Shown in pieces: positions 1 through 8,523 of a stretch of 64,000 nucleotides of DNA. How positions within the stretch are numbered: the stretch's first letter is position 1; every line of letters starts with the position of its first letter. The stretch spans positions 6,436,001-6,500,000 of the forward strand of contig NZ_FNSY01000001.1 in NCBI RefSeq assembly GCF_900105515.1, written 5' to 3'. The DNA comes from Streptomyces sp. 2131.1. Its GTDB lineage: Bacteria; Actinomycetota; Actinomycetes; Streptomycetales; Streptomycetaceae. The notes beneath the pieces were generated by a model, which was given only the letters and a program-made list of their open reading frames with translations, made no database searches and was not told the origin of the DNA. The position numbers and the translations under genes were made by a program.

Positions 1-1659
1 GGAGATGCTGGGCTGGTCCTCGTAGCTGAAGCCGCCGCCGGGGAACCACTCGTGCCCCGGGACCTTGTAGCCCAGGCCGCCGAACTCGCCGAGGACGGCC
101 GCCCTCGTCGCGGTGGGCGCGGTATTGCCCGGGCCGACGTAGATGTGGTTGTCGACGACGTCACCGTTGCCGCCGTCCACCGAGCCGCAGCAGTTGACCC
201 CGCTCATGTTGTCGACCAGCCGGGTCGGGTCGTACGCCTTGACCTCGTTCGCGATCCTGGCCTGGTCGTACTGGCCCCAGCCCTCGTTCTGGTCGACCCA
301 CATGACCAGCGACGGGGAGCTGCGGTGCTGGTCGATGATCGCGTGGAACTCGGCCTCCCACTGGGTGCGGGCCGCCGAGGACGGGGCCTTGCCGGTGTCC
401 ATGGCCGGCATGTCCTGCCAGACCAGGAGGCCCAGCTTGTCCGCCCAGTAGAACCAGCGCTGCGGTTCGACCTTGATGTGCTTGCGGACCATGTTGAACC
501 CGAGGTCCTTGTGGGCCTGGAGGTCCGACTTGAGCGCGGCGTCGGTCGGCGCGGTGTAGATGCCGTCCGGCCAGTAGCCCTGGTCCAGGGTGCCCGTCTG
601 GAAGACGAACTTCCCGTTGAGGACCGGCCGCAGGACGTTGTCGACCTTGGCGACCGCGATCGAGCGCATACCGGTGTAGCTGCCGACCGAGTCCGTCACC
701 GCAGAGCCGTCGAGCAGCTCCGCCTTCACGTCGTAGAGGAACGGGTCGTCAGGGGTCCACAGATGCGTGTTCGGCACCGGCACGGAGATCTGGGAGCCGA
801 CCGTACCGGTGGCCGAGCCGACCACGGTGCCGCCGCTGGACACGGTGACCCTGGCCGTACGCCCGGACGCCGAGTCGGCCTGCACCTTCACCCGCAGGGT
901 GCTGTCGCCCAGGTTCGGCGTCATGTCCAGCCGGGTGATGCGCGCGGCGGCGGCCGGTTCCAGCCACACCGTCTGCCAGATGCCGGAGGCGGCGGTGTAG
1001 AAGATGCCGCCCCCGTTGTGCGGCTGCACGTCGTTGATCCGCTGTTTGCCGACGGCCTGGCCGCCGGTCTGCGTCGGGTCGTAGACGGACACCACGATCG
1101 TGTTCGTACCACCGTTGAGCTGGGGGGTGATGTCGTACGAGAACGAGTCGTACCCGCCCTTGTGCGCGCCCACCTGGGTGCCGTTGACCCAGACCGTGGT
1201 CTGCCAGTCGGAGGCGCCGAAGTTGAGCACGGTCCGGCGGCCGTTCCAGTTCGAGGGGACGGTGAAGTTCCGCTTGTACCAGAGCTTGTCGTTCTCGGTG
1301 ATCCTGCGCTGGATGCCGGAGAGCGCGGACTCGGCGACGAACGGCACCCGGATCTGGTCCGGCCACGACGACGGCTGCCCGGCGTCGCGTCCGGTGACCG
1401 CGAAGTCCCAGATCCCGTTGAGGTTGGCCCAGTCGGACCGGGTCAGCTGCGGGCGCGGGTACTCCGGCAGCGGCTTGTCGACCGGGACCTGGTTGGTCCA
1501 GGGCGTCGTCATCGGCGGGTTCTTCGGCGACCAGGACGCGGCGCCCGCCGGCGAGGCGCCGACCCCGACCAGCGCGGAGGACACCAGCGCCAGCAGGCCG
1601 GCCGTCGCGATCGTCCGTCTCCACCACGGCTTGCGGCCGGGTTCTCGTAAACGGCTCAC
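1..1659 (-). CDS. Secreted glycoside hydrolase family 2 protein (C-terminus beyond window)
   Basis: The 553 visible residues begin at a GTG with AAGGAG seven bases upstream. An Arg/Trp-rich head and a hydrophobic stretch form a Sec-type signal peptide (about residues 1-41, ending near AGAA). Next come the GH2 sugar-binding jelly-roll, the Ig-like domain and the TIM barrel. The acid/base Glu is E459 in DQNEGWGQ and the probable nucleophile is E525 in LGEFGG. This subgroup acts on beta-galactosides or related glycosides; the exact sugar cannot be read. The gene follows the GH127 gene by 74 bases on the same strand, so the two are probably cotranscribed. The end runs off the window, so any C-terminal carbohydrate-binding domain is unseen. 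Confidence 0.9.
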   Translation of the reverse strand, partial: MSRLREPGRKPWWRRTIATAGLLALVSSALVGVGASPAGAASWSPKNPPMTTPWTNQVPVDKPLPEYPRPQLTRSDWANLNGIWDFAVTGRDAGQPSSWPDQIRVPFVAESALSGIQRRITENDKLWYKRNFTVPSNWNGRRTVLNFGASDWQTTVWVNGTQVGAHKGGYDSFSYDITPQLNGGTNTIVVSVYDPTQTGGQAVGKQRINDVQPHNGGGIFYTAASGIWQTVWLEPAAAARITRLDMTPNLGDSTLRVKVQADSASGRTARVTVSSGGTVVGSATGTVGSQISVPVPNTHLWTPDDPFLYDVKAELLDGSAVTDSVGSYTGMRSIAVAKVDNVLRPVLNGKFVFQTGTLDQGYWPDGIYTAPTDAALKSDLQAHKDLGFNMVRKHIKVEPQRWFYWADKLGLLVWQDMPAMDTGKAPSSAARTQWEAEFHAIIDQHRSSPSLVMWVDQNEGWGQYDQARIANEVKAYDPTRLVDNMSGVNCCGSVDGGNGDVVDNHIYVGPGNTAPTATRAAVLGEFGGLGYKVPGHEWFPGGGFSYEDQPSIS

Positions 1660-1733
1660 AGGTTCGTCTCCTTGACTCGGTTCGGCCCCCGGGGGACGGG
1701 AGCGGTAGGGGGAGGTGCGGGAAGCACCGGGAA

Positions 1734-4178
1734 TCAGACGAGCTGCCAGAGGTGGTCGTCGGTGCCGTTGTCGTCGAACTGGACGACATGGGCGCTGTCG
1801 GCCGTGGACATGTTGTCGACGCCCAGGACCTTGCCGGAGTGCCGGTTGCGGATGCGGTACCAGCCGCCGCCGTCCGGCACGAGCTGCCAGAGGTGGTCGT
1901 CGGTGCCGTTGTCGTCGAACTGGACGACATGGGCGCTGTTGTCCATGGACATGTTGTCGACGCCCAGGACCTTGCCCGAGTGGTGGTTGCGGATGCGGTA
2001 CCAGCCGTCGCCCTCCGCCACGAGCCGCCAGTCGTGGTCGTCGGTGCCCGTGTCCCCGAACTGCACGACGTGCGCGCTGTTGGCGGTGGACATGACGTCG
2101 ACGCCGAGGACCTTGCCGGAGTGCCGGTTGCGGATGCGGTACCAGCGGTCGGCGAGCCACGGCTCCGCGCCCGGGTCCGTGGTCGGGAACGAGGTGATCC
2201 GCAGCCGGGCCGCCCCCATCGGGACGAGGGTGACCTCCTCCACCGGCTCGGTGCTGCGGGCCGGCGAGTCCTGGAGCGGGCCGACCACGTGCTCGTCGTC
2301 GGCCGTCCACTCCGGGATGCGGCGGGCCTTCGCGGTGATGGACAGCGGGGTGCCGTCGAGCGTGAACGGGTTGGCGGCCTTCACCCGGCGCGCGCCGTGG
2401 TGGCGCAGGGACGCGGCGGGCTTCTTCGCGTCCAGGACGAGCCCGTAGTTCCAGGGGCCCGTCGCGTGGACCGCGTACTCGGGGAACTGGTCGCTGCCGC
2501 CGATGCGCTCGTACGTCTCACCGATGCGCAGCGAGTACGTGAGCGGGCCGTGGTCCACGCTGACGGAGCCGTGGTTGTCCGCCCAGGTGCGTACGGTGGT
2601 GCGCTGCGGGAGGCGCAGGGTGACCCGGTCCCCGTCGGCCCAGGTGCGGTCGACGCGGGTGAAGGCGGGGCCGGCCGGGGCATCGACGCGCCGCCCGTTC
2701 ACGGCGATCTCCGGGGCTTCGCACCAGGCGGGGACGCGCAGCACCAGCGGGAAGGCCAGCCGCTTCGGAGCCTTCAGGGCCAGTGTGACGGTGTCCGTGA
2801 AGGGGTAGTCCGTCTCCTCGGTGAACGTGACCTCGGTGCCGTCGGCGACCTTGGCCGTCACCTCGCAGGCGGCGTACATCGCGGCGGCGAGCCCGCCGTC
2901 GGGGGTGGCGAGCCACAGCTCCTCGGTGAAGTACGGCCAGCCCATGCCGTAGTTGTGCGGGCAGCAGCGGTACTGGTCGACGCCGGGCAGGAACGCCTGC
3001 ATGGCAAACCCGTTCTGGAACTGGCGCTCCGACTTGGGCACGTTGTCCAGGTCCACGCTGTTGGCGCTGGTGATGTAGTGGATCGCCCTTCCCGAGGGGT
3101 CGAGCGAGGCGGGCAGCGAGTTGAACGCCAGCTCCTCGCAGCGGTCGGCCCACAGCGGGTCGCCGGTGATCCGGGTCAGCAGCTGGTGGCTGGCCATGAA
3201 CTCGACGATCCCGCAGGTCTCGAAACCCTGGCGGGGGTCGCCGTGCCCGGGGCGGGCGTTCTCGTCGCCGGCGAAGCCGCCGCCGGGGAACTGGCCGTAC
3301 TGGTCCATGGCCTTGCCGTACGTCCCGTACGTGTCCCGGGTGTCCTGGGCCGAACCGCTGCGCAGCGCGTACTGGGCGGGCTCGCGGAAGCCCTGGGCGA
3401 TGTTCACGTTGTGGGGGTTGACCAGGTTGTCGCCCCAGTCGGCACCGTACGTGTGGATCTTGTCGGCGAGGTCCAGCAGGAAGGCGTCGCCGGTCCGGTT
3501 GTACAGCCAGAAGACGCTGTCCAGGCCGTCGCCCCAGCGCAGGGCGATCCAGCTGGTGTTGAAGGCGCCCGGGCCCTGGGCGTTCATGTACCGGAAGAAG
3601 CGGCTGAGGAAGGGGATGATCCGGGCGTCGCCGGAGTACTCCTGCCAGGAGCGCAGGGCCTGCACCAGCGGCAGGAACGGCCAGAAGTCCGGGCCGCCGT
3701 TCAGCGAGGTGCGCAGGGCCTTCGGACCGAAGAACCCGTCGGACTGCTGGGTGGCGAGGATGGCGTCGAACCAGCGGCGCACCGAGGCCAGCGCCTTCGC
3801 GTCACCGGTGACGATCGCCAGGTCGGTGTAGCCGCGCAGCCAGTACGGGACCTCCTCCCAGCCGCCGATTTCGGGGCGGACCCAGCCGGTGGCCGAGAAG
3901 TCCAGGAAGTGCGAGAACTCCTCGTACCGGCCGCACAACCCGTCGAGCTGGAGCTTCAGCTGTCCGGCGAGCCAGCCGCGCGCGGTGACCGTGCCCGGGG
4001 GGAGCTTCAGGAAGGCGCTGGGCTTCAAGGGCGCGGCGTTGGGGGAGTAGTGGCCGCCGGGTGCCGGCCGTACCCGGTGTTCGGCGGCGGTCGCGGTGGC
4101 CGACCAGCGGCCGGCCGCCGTGGTGGCGGCGACGGTGGCGAGGGCGCCGGTCATGAGTTGTCTGCGGTTCAGGGGCAT
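1734..4178 (-). CDS. Secreted GH127 (DUF1680) beta-L-arabinofuranosidase-like enzyme with ricin-type lectin tail
   Basis: This 814-residue protein starts at ATG 4178. An N-terminal NRRQLMTGA segment followed by a hydrophobic run gives a Tat-like signal. The barrel carries the GH127 metal and catalytic set: E320 and C322 in FETCGI, and the pair C405-C406 in RCCPHN. In characterised beta-L-arabinofuranosidases the equivalent Glu and Cys residues hold zinc and one Cys is the nucleophile. About 140 C-terminal residues form three near-identical ricin-type repeats (WYRIRN..HSGKVLGVD), likely a sugar-binding beta-trefoil. Divergent from the sugar importer at 4690 and upstream of the GH2 gene. The substrate is inferred from family; other furanosides are possible. 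Confidence 0.9.
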   Translation of the reverse strand: MPLNRRQLMTGALATVAATTAAGRWSATATAAEHRVRPAPGGHYSPNAAPLKPSAFLKLPPGTVTARGWLAGQLKLQLDGLCGRYEEFSHFLDFSATGWVRPEIGGWEEVPYWLRGYTDLAIVTGDAKALASVRRWFDAILATQQSDGFFGPKALRTSLNGGPDFWPFLPLVQALRSWQEYSGDARIIPFLSRFFRYMNAQGPGAFNTSWIALRWGDGLDSVFWLYNRTGDAFLLDLADKIHTYGADWGDNLVNPHNVNIAQGFREPAQYALRSGSAQDTRDTYGTYGKAMDQYGQFPGGGFAGDENARPGHGDPRQGFETCGIVEFMASHQLLTRITGDPLWADRCEELAFNSLPASLDPSGRAIHYITSANSVDLDNVPKSERQFQNGFAMQAFLPGVDQYRCCPHNYGMGWPYFTEELWLATPDGGLAAAMYAACEVTAKVADGTEVTFTEETDYPFTDTVTLALKAPKRLAFPLVLRVPAWCEAPEIAVNGRRVDAPAGPAFTRVDRTWADGDRVTLRLPQRTTVRTWADNHGSVSVDHGPLTYSLRIGETYERIGGSDQFPEYAVHATGPWNYGLVLDAKKPAASLRHHGARRVKAANPFTLDGTPLSITAKARRIPEWTADDEHVVGPLQDSPARSTEPVEEVTLVPMGAARLRITSFPTTDPGAEPWLADRWYRIRNRHSGKVLGVDVMSTANSAHVVQFGDTGTDDHDWRLVAEGDGWYRIRNHHSGKVLGVDNMSMDNSAHVVQFDDNGTDDHLWQLVPDGGGWYRIRNRHSGKVLGVDNMSTADSAHVVQFDDNGTDDHLWQLV
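1739..2161 (-). repeat. Three tandem 141-bp repeats encoding the ricin-type subdomains
   Basis: Copies begin at 1739, 1880 and 2021, exactly 141 bases (47 codons) apart. Copies one and two are almost identical over long runs; the third is more diverged. Each encodes one trefoil lobe ending in a DH.W.LV variant of the QxW motif. The high nucleotide identity suggests recent duplication or gene conversion and makes the tract prone to copy-number change or misassembly. Confidence 0.9.
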
Positions 4179-4322
4179 GGGGGAGGGCTCCTGCTCTGCC
4201 GGACACGGGCCTCCGGCGTAGGTATGCGCATGACAAGAGAGGTGTCGCCGCGGCGCAGCGGTAAGGACCGGATGCGCGCATGGCGAAGGGCGCCGTCGCG
4301 GTCCGTACGGAGGGTGCGGCAC

Positions 4323-4342
4323 TTTTCTGCAACGTTGGAAAA
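4323..4342. promoter_or_regulatory. Candidate LacI-type operator near the GH127 gene
   Basis: TTTTCTGC-AACGTT-GGAAAA is an imperfect inverted repeat around AACGTT, about 145 bases upstream of the GH127 start. The core matches the second site at 4496-4507. Assignment to a LacI repressor is inference from the core and the neighbouring regulator. Confidence 0.4.
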
Positions 4343-4471
4343 TGAGGTTCCGGCGGTATGACAGCACGCTGTCAGGCGGCTGTCCAGAGGTGCGACGGCA
4401 TCGCCCGGCTCGGGGTGCCCGAGTCCGGCGGAGCGGCTCCGACACATTTTGGAAACGCATCGACAACGCTC

Positions 4472-4507
4472 TTGCCGCCCGTGCCGCGCCGCCTATATAA
4501 CGTTGTA
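4472..4507 (+). promoter_or_regulatory. Promoter plus overlapping LacI operator for the sugar importer
   Basis: TTGCCG (4472-4477) and TATATA (4494-4499) are separated by 16 bases and form a plausible sigma-70-like promoter reading toward the binding-protein gene. The near-perfect palindrome TATAACGTTGTA (4496-4507) overlaps the -10 box and the predicted transcription start, a typical repressor position. Confidence 0.5.
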
Positions 4508-4689
4508 AACCGAGCCGCCGAGAGGCCGCGCAGGCTCTCACGACCACAGTTTGTGCAGCTAGGGGCCGTCTCCTAGCGGGGCCGTGAGTGCAGTGACATC
4601 AGCCGCCGTGCAGCGGCCGATGCATCGTCCAGCCATGACCGACCGCACGCCCCTCGGCGTGCCGTCAACCCGCCAAGGAGCTCCCGCGC

Positions 4690-5778
4690 ATGATGATCCA
4701 GCGTCGATCCCGTACCCTCGCCGTGGCCTGCGTCCTCGCCGCCACCGCCACGCTGGCTGTTTCCGGCTGCTCCAAGTCGGAGGGCTCGGACAACAACGCG
4801 AGCAGCGACAGCAGTCAGGCAGCGCAGGCGGCCAAGACCCCCGAGTCGTCGTCCGGTTCCGGCTGCTCGCTGCAGAGCTACGGCGCCCCGAAGCTCGACC
4901 TGAAGAACGCCGTGGTCGGCTTCTCCCAGTCGGAGAAGGAGGCCAACCCGTTCCGTATCGCCGAGACCCAGTCCATCAAGGACGAGGCGGCGAAGCTCGG
5001 CGTCAAGAAGCTCCTCACCACCAACGCCCAGTCGCAGCTGCCCAAGCAGATCAGCGACATCCAGGACATGCTCGCCCAGGGCGCCCAGTTCCTCATCATC
5101 GCCCCGCTGAACTCGGACGGCCTGGAGCCGGCGCTCAAGGCCGCGGCCGCCAAGAAGGTCCCGGTCCTCACCATCGACCGCAAGCTCAACTCCACCGCCT
5201 GCAAGGACTACGTGGCCTTCCTGGGCTCCGACTTCGTGGAGCAGGGCAGGCGCGCCGCCGACGCCATGATCAAGTCGACCGGCGGCAAGGGCAAGGTCGC
5301 CATCCTCCTCGGCTCGTCGGGCAACAACGTCACCACCGACCGCACCAAGGGCTTCGTCGACCAGCTCAAGGCCAAGGCCCCGGACATGAAGATCGTCGCT
5401 CAGCAGACCGGTGAGTTCGCCCGCGACAAGGGCCAGCAGGTCATGGAGCAGCTGATCCAGTCCAAGCCCGACATCTCCGCCGTCTACGCGGAGAACGACG
5501 AGATGGGCCTCGGCGCCGTCACCGCGCTGAAGGCCGCCGGCAAGAAGCCCGGCAAGGACGTCAAGATCGTTTCCGTCGACGGCACCCGCAACGCCGTCCA
5601 GGCCATCGTCAACGGCGAGTACAACGCCGTCATCGAGTCCAACCCGCGCTTCGGCCCGCTCGCCTTCGCGACCGCCCAGAAGTTCTACGGCGGCGAGGAG
5701 ATCCCCGAGAACGTCATCATCAGCGACCGCTCCTACGACGAGACCAACGCCAAGTCCACGGTCGGCAACGCGTTCTGA
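4690..5778 (+). CDS. Sugar ABC transporter substrate-binding lipoprotein (YtfQ-like)
   Basis: A 362-residue type I periplasmic-binding protein. The start is set by AAGGAG nine bases upstream of ATG. The N-terminus has a basic segment, a hydrophobic core and a lipobox LAVSGC with lipidated Cys27, followed by a Ser/Asn-rich linker. The mature part shows the pentose/hexose-binding fold (VVGFSQSEKEANPFR, then LTIDRKL, DYVAFLGSD and VSVDGTRNAV). It resembles the galactofuranose/pentose-binding YtfQ group more than RbsB. First gene of an importer operon (SBP, ATPase, two permeases). A furanose ligand is inferred from family and the adjacent GH127. Confidence 0.9.
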   Translation: MMIQRRSRTLAVACVLAATATLAVSGCSKSEGSDNNASSDSSQAAQAAKTPESSSGSGCSLQSYGAPKLDLKNAVVGFSQSEKEANPFRIAETQSIKDEAAKLGVKKLLTTNAQSQLPKQISDIQDMLAQGAQFLIIAPLNSDGLEPALKAAAAKKVPVLTIDRKLNSTACKDYVAFLGSDFVEQGRRAADAMIKSTGGKGKVAILLGSSGNNVTTDRTKGFVDQLKAKAPDMKIVAQQTGEFARDKGQQVMEQLIQSKPDISAVYAENDEMGLGAVTALKAAGKKPGKDVKIVSVDGTRNAVQAIVNGEYNAVIESNPRFGPLAFATAQKFYGGEEIPENVIISDRSYDETNAKSTVGNAF

Positions 5779-5896
5779 CCCGGCCGGGACCCCCCTGCCC
5801 GTACCGGCTCCGTCGGTTCAACGCCGCCGTGCCGTTCCCCCGTCACGGCGGCCACCGGGCCCACACCCCTGGAAGAGCGGAAGGCCAAGACCAGCC

Positions 5897-7552
5897 ATGG
5901 CACCACCCGAAGCAGTACCGCAGCCGCCGGAGCCGGCCGCAGACGTGAAGGAGACGAGCGCGGCCGCCACGGCCCTCGCCGAGGAACCGGGAGCGGCACC
6001 GGCCGTCCTGGAGGCCCGCTCGGTGAGCAAGCGGTTCCCGGGCGTCGTCGCCCTCGACGGCGTCTCCTTCTCCCTGCGCGCCGGCGAGACCCACGCCCTG
6101 GTGGGGGAGAACGGTGCCGGGAAGTCCACCCTCATCAAGGTCCTCACCGGCGTCTACCGCCCCGACGAGGGCGAGCTGCGGCTGGCCGGCGAACAGGTCT
6201 CCTTCAGCCGGCCCTTCGAGGCACAGCAGGCCGGGATCTCCACGATCTACCAGGAGGTCAACCTCGTCCCGCTGATGAGCGTCGCGCGCAACATCTTCCT
6301 CGGCCGCGAACCGAAGAACCGTTTCGGCCTCATCGACTTCCCCCGGATGTACCGCGAGACGAGCGAACTGCTCGACGGCTTCGGCGTCCGCGTCGACCCG
6401 AAGCGCCCCCTGCACACCCTGGGCATCGGCACCCAGCAGATGGTCGCGATGGCCCGCGCCGTCTCCGTCAACGCCCAGGTCGTCATCATGGACGAACCGA
6501 CCTCTTCCCTGGAGCCCCGCGAGGTCGAGACCCTCTTCCGGGTCATCGAGGACCTGCGCGGCCGCGGCATCGCCGTCCTCTACGTCAGCCACCGCATGGA
6601 CGAGCTGTACCGGATCTGCGACCGGGTCACCGTCCTGCGCGACGGCAAGCACATTCACACCGGCGACCTCGCCGACCTCGACCGGATGCAGCTCGTCTCG
6701 ATGATGCTCGGCCGCGACATGGCCGAGGTACGCCGCGAGGGGCTCACCAACTTCGACTCCGAGGGCCACGAGGCCGCGCGCACCCCGGTGCTCACCGCCA
6801 CCGGCCTCTCCCGCGACCACCAGCTGCACGACATATCCCTCGACCTGTACGCGGGTGAGGTCCTCGGCCTCGGCGGGCTCCTCGGCTCCGGCCGCAGCGA
6901 GACCGCGAAGGCCATCGCCGGAGCGCTCTCCCTGGACTCGGGCGAGGTCGGCATCGCCGGACGCACCCTGCGCCGCCTCACCTCCGCGGGCGCCATCCGC
7001 GCCGGCATCAGCCTGCTGCCCGAGGACCGCAAGGCCGAGGGCATCGTCCCCGGCCTCTCCGTCCGCGAGAACATCGTGCTGGCCGCGATGCCCCGGCTCT
7101 CCCGCGCCGGCATCGTCTCCCGCGCCAAGCAGGACCGCGTCGTCGACATCTTCATGAAGCGGCTGCGGATCAAGGCGGCGAGCCCCGAGCAGAAGGTCGG
7201 CGAACTCTCCGGCGGCAACCAGCAGAAGGTCCTGCTGGCCCGCTGGCTCTGCCTGGAGCCCAAGGTCCTGCTGCTCGACGAGCCCACCCGGGGCATCGAC
7301 GTCGGCGCCAAGGCCGAGGTCCAGAGCCTCATCGACGACCTCGCCCGCGAGGGCCTCGCCGTCCTGCTCATCTCCTCCGACATCGAGGAACTGATCGAGG
7401 GTGCCGACCGCATCGTCGTTCTGCGCGGCGGCGCGGTCGCGGGTGAACTGTCGGGCGACGAGGTGGCCGAGAGCCATCTGCTCGAAGTACTCGCCGACCA
7501 CTCACCGGCAGCCGCGGACAAGGCGCCGGCCGCCAAGGAGGACCCCCGATGA
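5897..7552 (+). CDS. Sugar ABC transporter ATPase with two nucleotide-binding domains
   Basis: A 551-residue duplicated ATPase of the RbsA/MglA/YtfR type. An Ala/Pro/Glu-rich extension of about 35 residues precedes the first domain. Domain 1 has Walker A GENGAGKST (residues 70-78), a degenerate signature GIGTQQM and Walker B VVIMDEPTS. Domain 2 has a degenerate Walker A (GLLGSGRSE), an intact signature LSGGNQQK and Walker B VLLLDEPTRGIDVG. This asymmetry is normal for the family. It powers uptake with the two permeases downstream; its end overlaps the next start as ATGA. Confidence 0.94.
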   Translation: MAPPEAVPQPPEPAADVKETSAAATALAEEPGAAPAVLEARSVSKRFPGVVALDGVSFSLRAGETHALVGENGAGKSTLIKVLTGVYRPDEGELRLAGEQVSFSRPFEAQQAGISTIYQEVNLVPLMSVARNIFLGREPKNRFGLIDFPRMYRETSELLDGFGVRVDPKRPLHTLGIGTQQMVAMARAVSVNAQVVIMDEPTSSLEPREVETLFRVIEDLRGRGIAVLYVSHRMDELYRICDRVTVLRDGKHIHTGDLADLDRMQLVSMMLGRDMAEVRREGLTNFDSEGHEAARTPVLTATGLSRDHQLHDISLDLYAGEVLGLGGLLGSGRSETAKAIAGALSLDSGEVGIAGRTLRRLTSAGAIRAGISLLPEDRKAEGIVPGLSVRENIVLAAMPRLSRAGIVSRAKQDRVVDIFMKRLRIKAASPEQKVGELSGGNQQKVLLARWLCLEPKVLLLDEPTRGIDVGAKAEVQSLIDDLAREGLAVLLISSDIEELIEGADRIVVLRGGAVAGELSGDEVAESHLLEVLADHSPAAADKAPAAKEDPR

Positions 7553-8523
7553 CCCAGGCCGCAGTCACCACCCCCGCGGCGCGGCCACTGGCCCGCCTGC
7601 GCGACCCCGCCTGGTACCAGGAGTACGGCGTCTACCTCGCCGTCGCGGTCGTCCTCGTCTTCAACGCCCTGTTCACCGAACACTTCATGACGGTGGACAA
7701 CCTCCGCACCCAGCTCGTCCAGGTCGCCCCGATCGTCATCGTCGCCCTCGGCATGGCGCTCGTCATCGGCACCGAGGGAGTCGACCTCTCCGTCGGCTCG
7801 ACCATGGCCCTGGCCGCCGCGCTGCTGCCGCTGTACCTCGGCTACGGACTGGTCCCCGCACTCGTCATGGCGCTGCTGGCCGGCGCCCTCGTCGGAGCGG
7901 TCAACGGCACCCTGGTCTCGCTCGTCGGACTCCAGCCGATCGTCGCCACACTCGCCCTGTTCGTCGGCGGCCGGGGCATCGCCCTGGTCATGGCGGACAG
8001 CCAGCTCAAGCAGATCGTCAACCCCGACCTGCTGTCCCTGGGCACCGGTTCCTTCCTCGGCATCCCGCTGGTCGTCCTCATCGCCGGCGTCCTCGCCGTC
8101 GCCGTGGCCTTCCTCGTCACCCGGACCACCTTCGGCCGCCAGGTCGTCGCCATCGGCGGCAACCGCTCCGCGGCCGCCCTGGCGGGGCTGCCCGTGCGAC
8201 GAGTGCTGATCGGCGTCTACGTGCTCTGCGGAGTGCTCGCCGCCCTCGCGGGCGTCCTGGCCACCGCCCGGCTCACCGCGAGCGACCCGTCCTCGCTCGG
8301 CACCCTCATGGAACTCTCCGCCATCACGGCGGTCGTGGTCGGCGGCACCCCGCTCAACGGCGGCTCCATCCGGGTCCTCGGCACCGTCGCCGGCGCCCTG
8401 CTGATGCAGCTGCTGCGCGCCACCCTCATCAAGCACGACCTGCCCGACTCCACCGCACAGATCGCCCAGGCGGCCATCATCATCGCCGCCGTCTACGTCG
8501 CCCGGGAGCGTCGGTCCCGATGA
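7549..8523 (+). CDS. Sugar ABC transporter permease (YtfT-like)
   Basis: A 324-residue BPD_transp_2 permease with about eight to ten hydrophobic segments. The characteristic loop GTEGVDLSVGSTMAL lies near residues 75-90, with GGNRSAAALAGLPV later. The ATG is seven bases after AAGGAGG and overlaps the ATPase stop codon (ATGA), so translation is coupled. It forms a heterodimeric channel with the following permease. Confidence 0.93.
   Translation: MTQAAVTTPAARPLARLRDPAWYQEYGVYLAVAVVLVFNALFTEHFMTVDNLRTQLVQVAPIVIVALGMALVIGTEGVDLSVGSTMALAAALLPLYLGYGLVPALVMALLAGALVGAVNGTLVSLVGLQPIVATLALFVGGRGIALVMADSQLKQIVNPDLLSLGTGSFLGIPLVVLIAGVLAVAVAFLVTRTTFGRQVVAIGGNRSAAALAGLPVRRVLIGVYVLCGVLAALAGVLATARLTASDPSSLGTLMELSAITAVVVGGTPLNGGSIRVLGTVAGALLMQLLRATLIKHDLPDSTAQIAQAAIIIAAVYVARERRSR

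Larger units (their letters stand above)
4179..4689. promoter_or_regulatory. 511-bp divergent control region of the furanoside locus
   Basis: There is no credible gene between the GH127 start and the binding-protein start. The region is locally AT-richer and holds at least two AACGTT-centred palindromes of the LacI type (4323-4342 and 4496-4507) plus a half-site, GACAACG, at 4462-4468. The likely regulator is the LacI protein encoded at 9693. The plus-strand transcript would have a long leader of roughly 180 bases; I see no recognisable riboswitch in it. Confidence 0.6.

Noticed and set aside
1739..2161. A CRISPR-like array from evenly spaced 141-bp repeats
   Set aside because: Repeats are contiguous and code for protein lobes; there are no spacers and no cas genes.
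52..4361. Long open frames on the plus strand opposite the GH2 and GH127 genes, and similar ones opposite other genes
   Set aside because: They lack family motifs and ribosome sites, and run because high-GC codon bias leaves few stops in antisense frames. The minus-strand genes carry clear catalytic residues.
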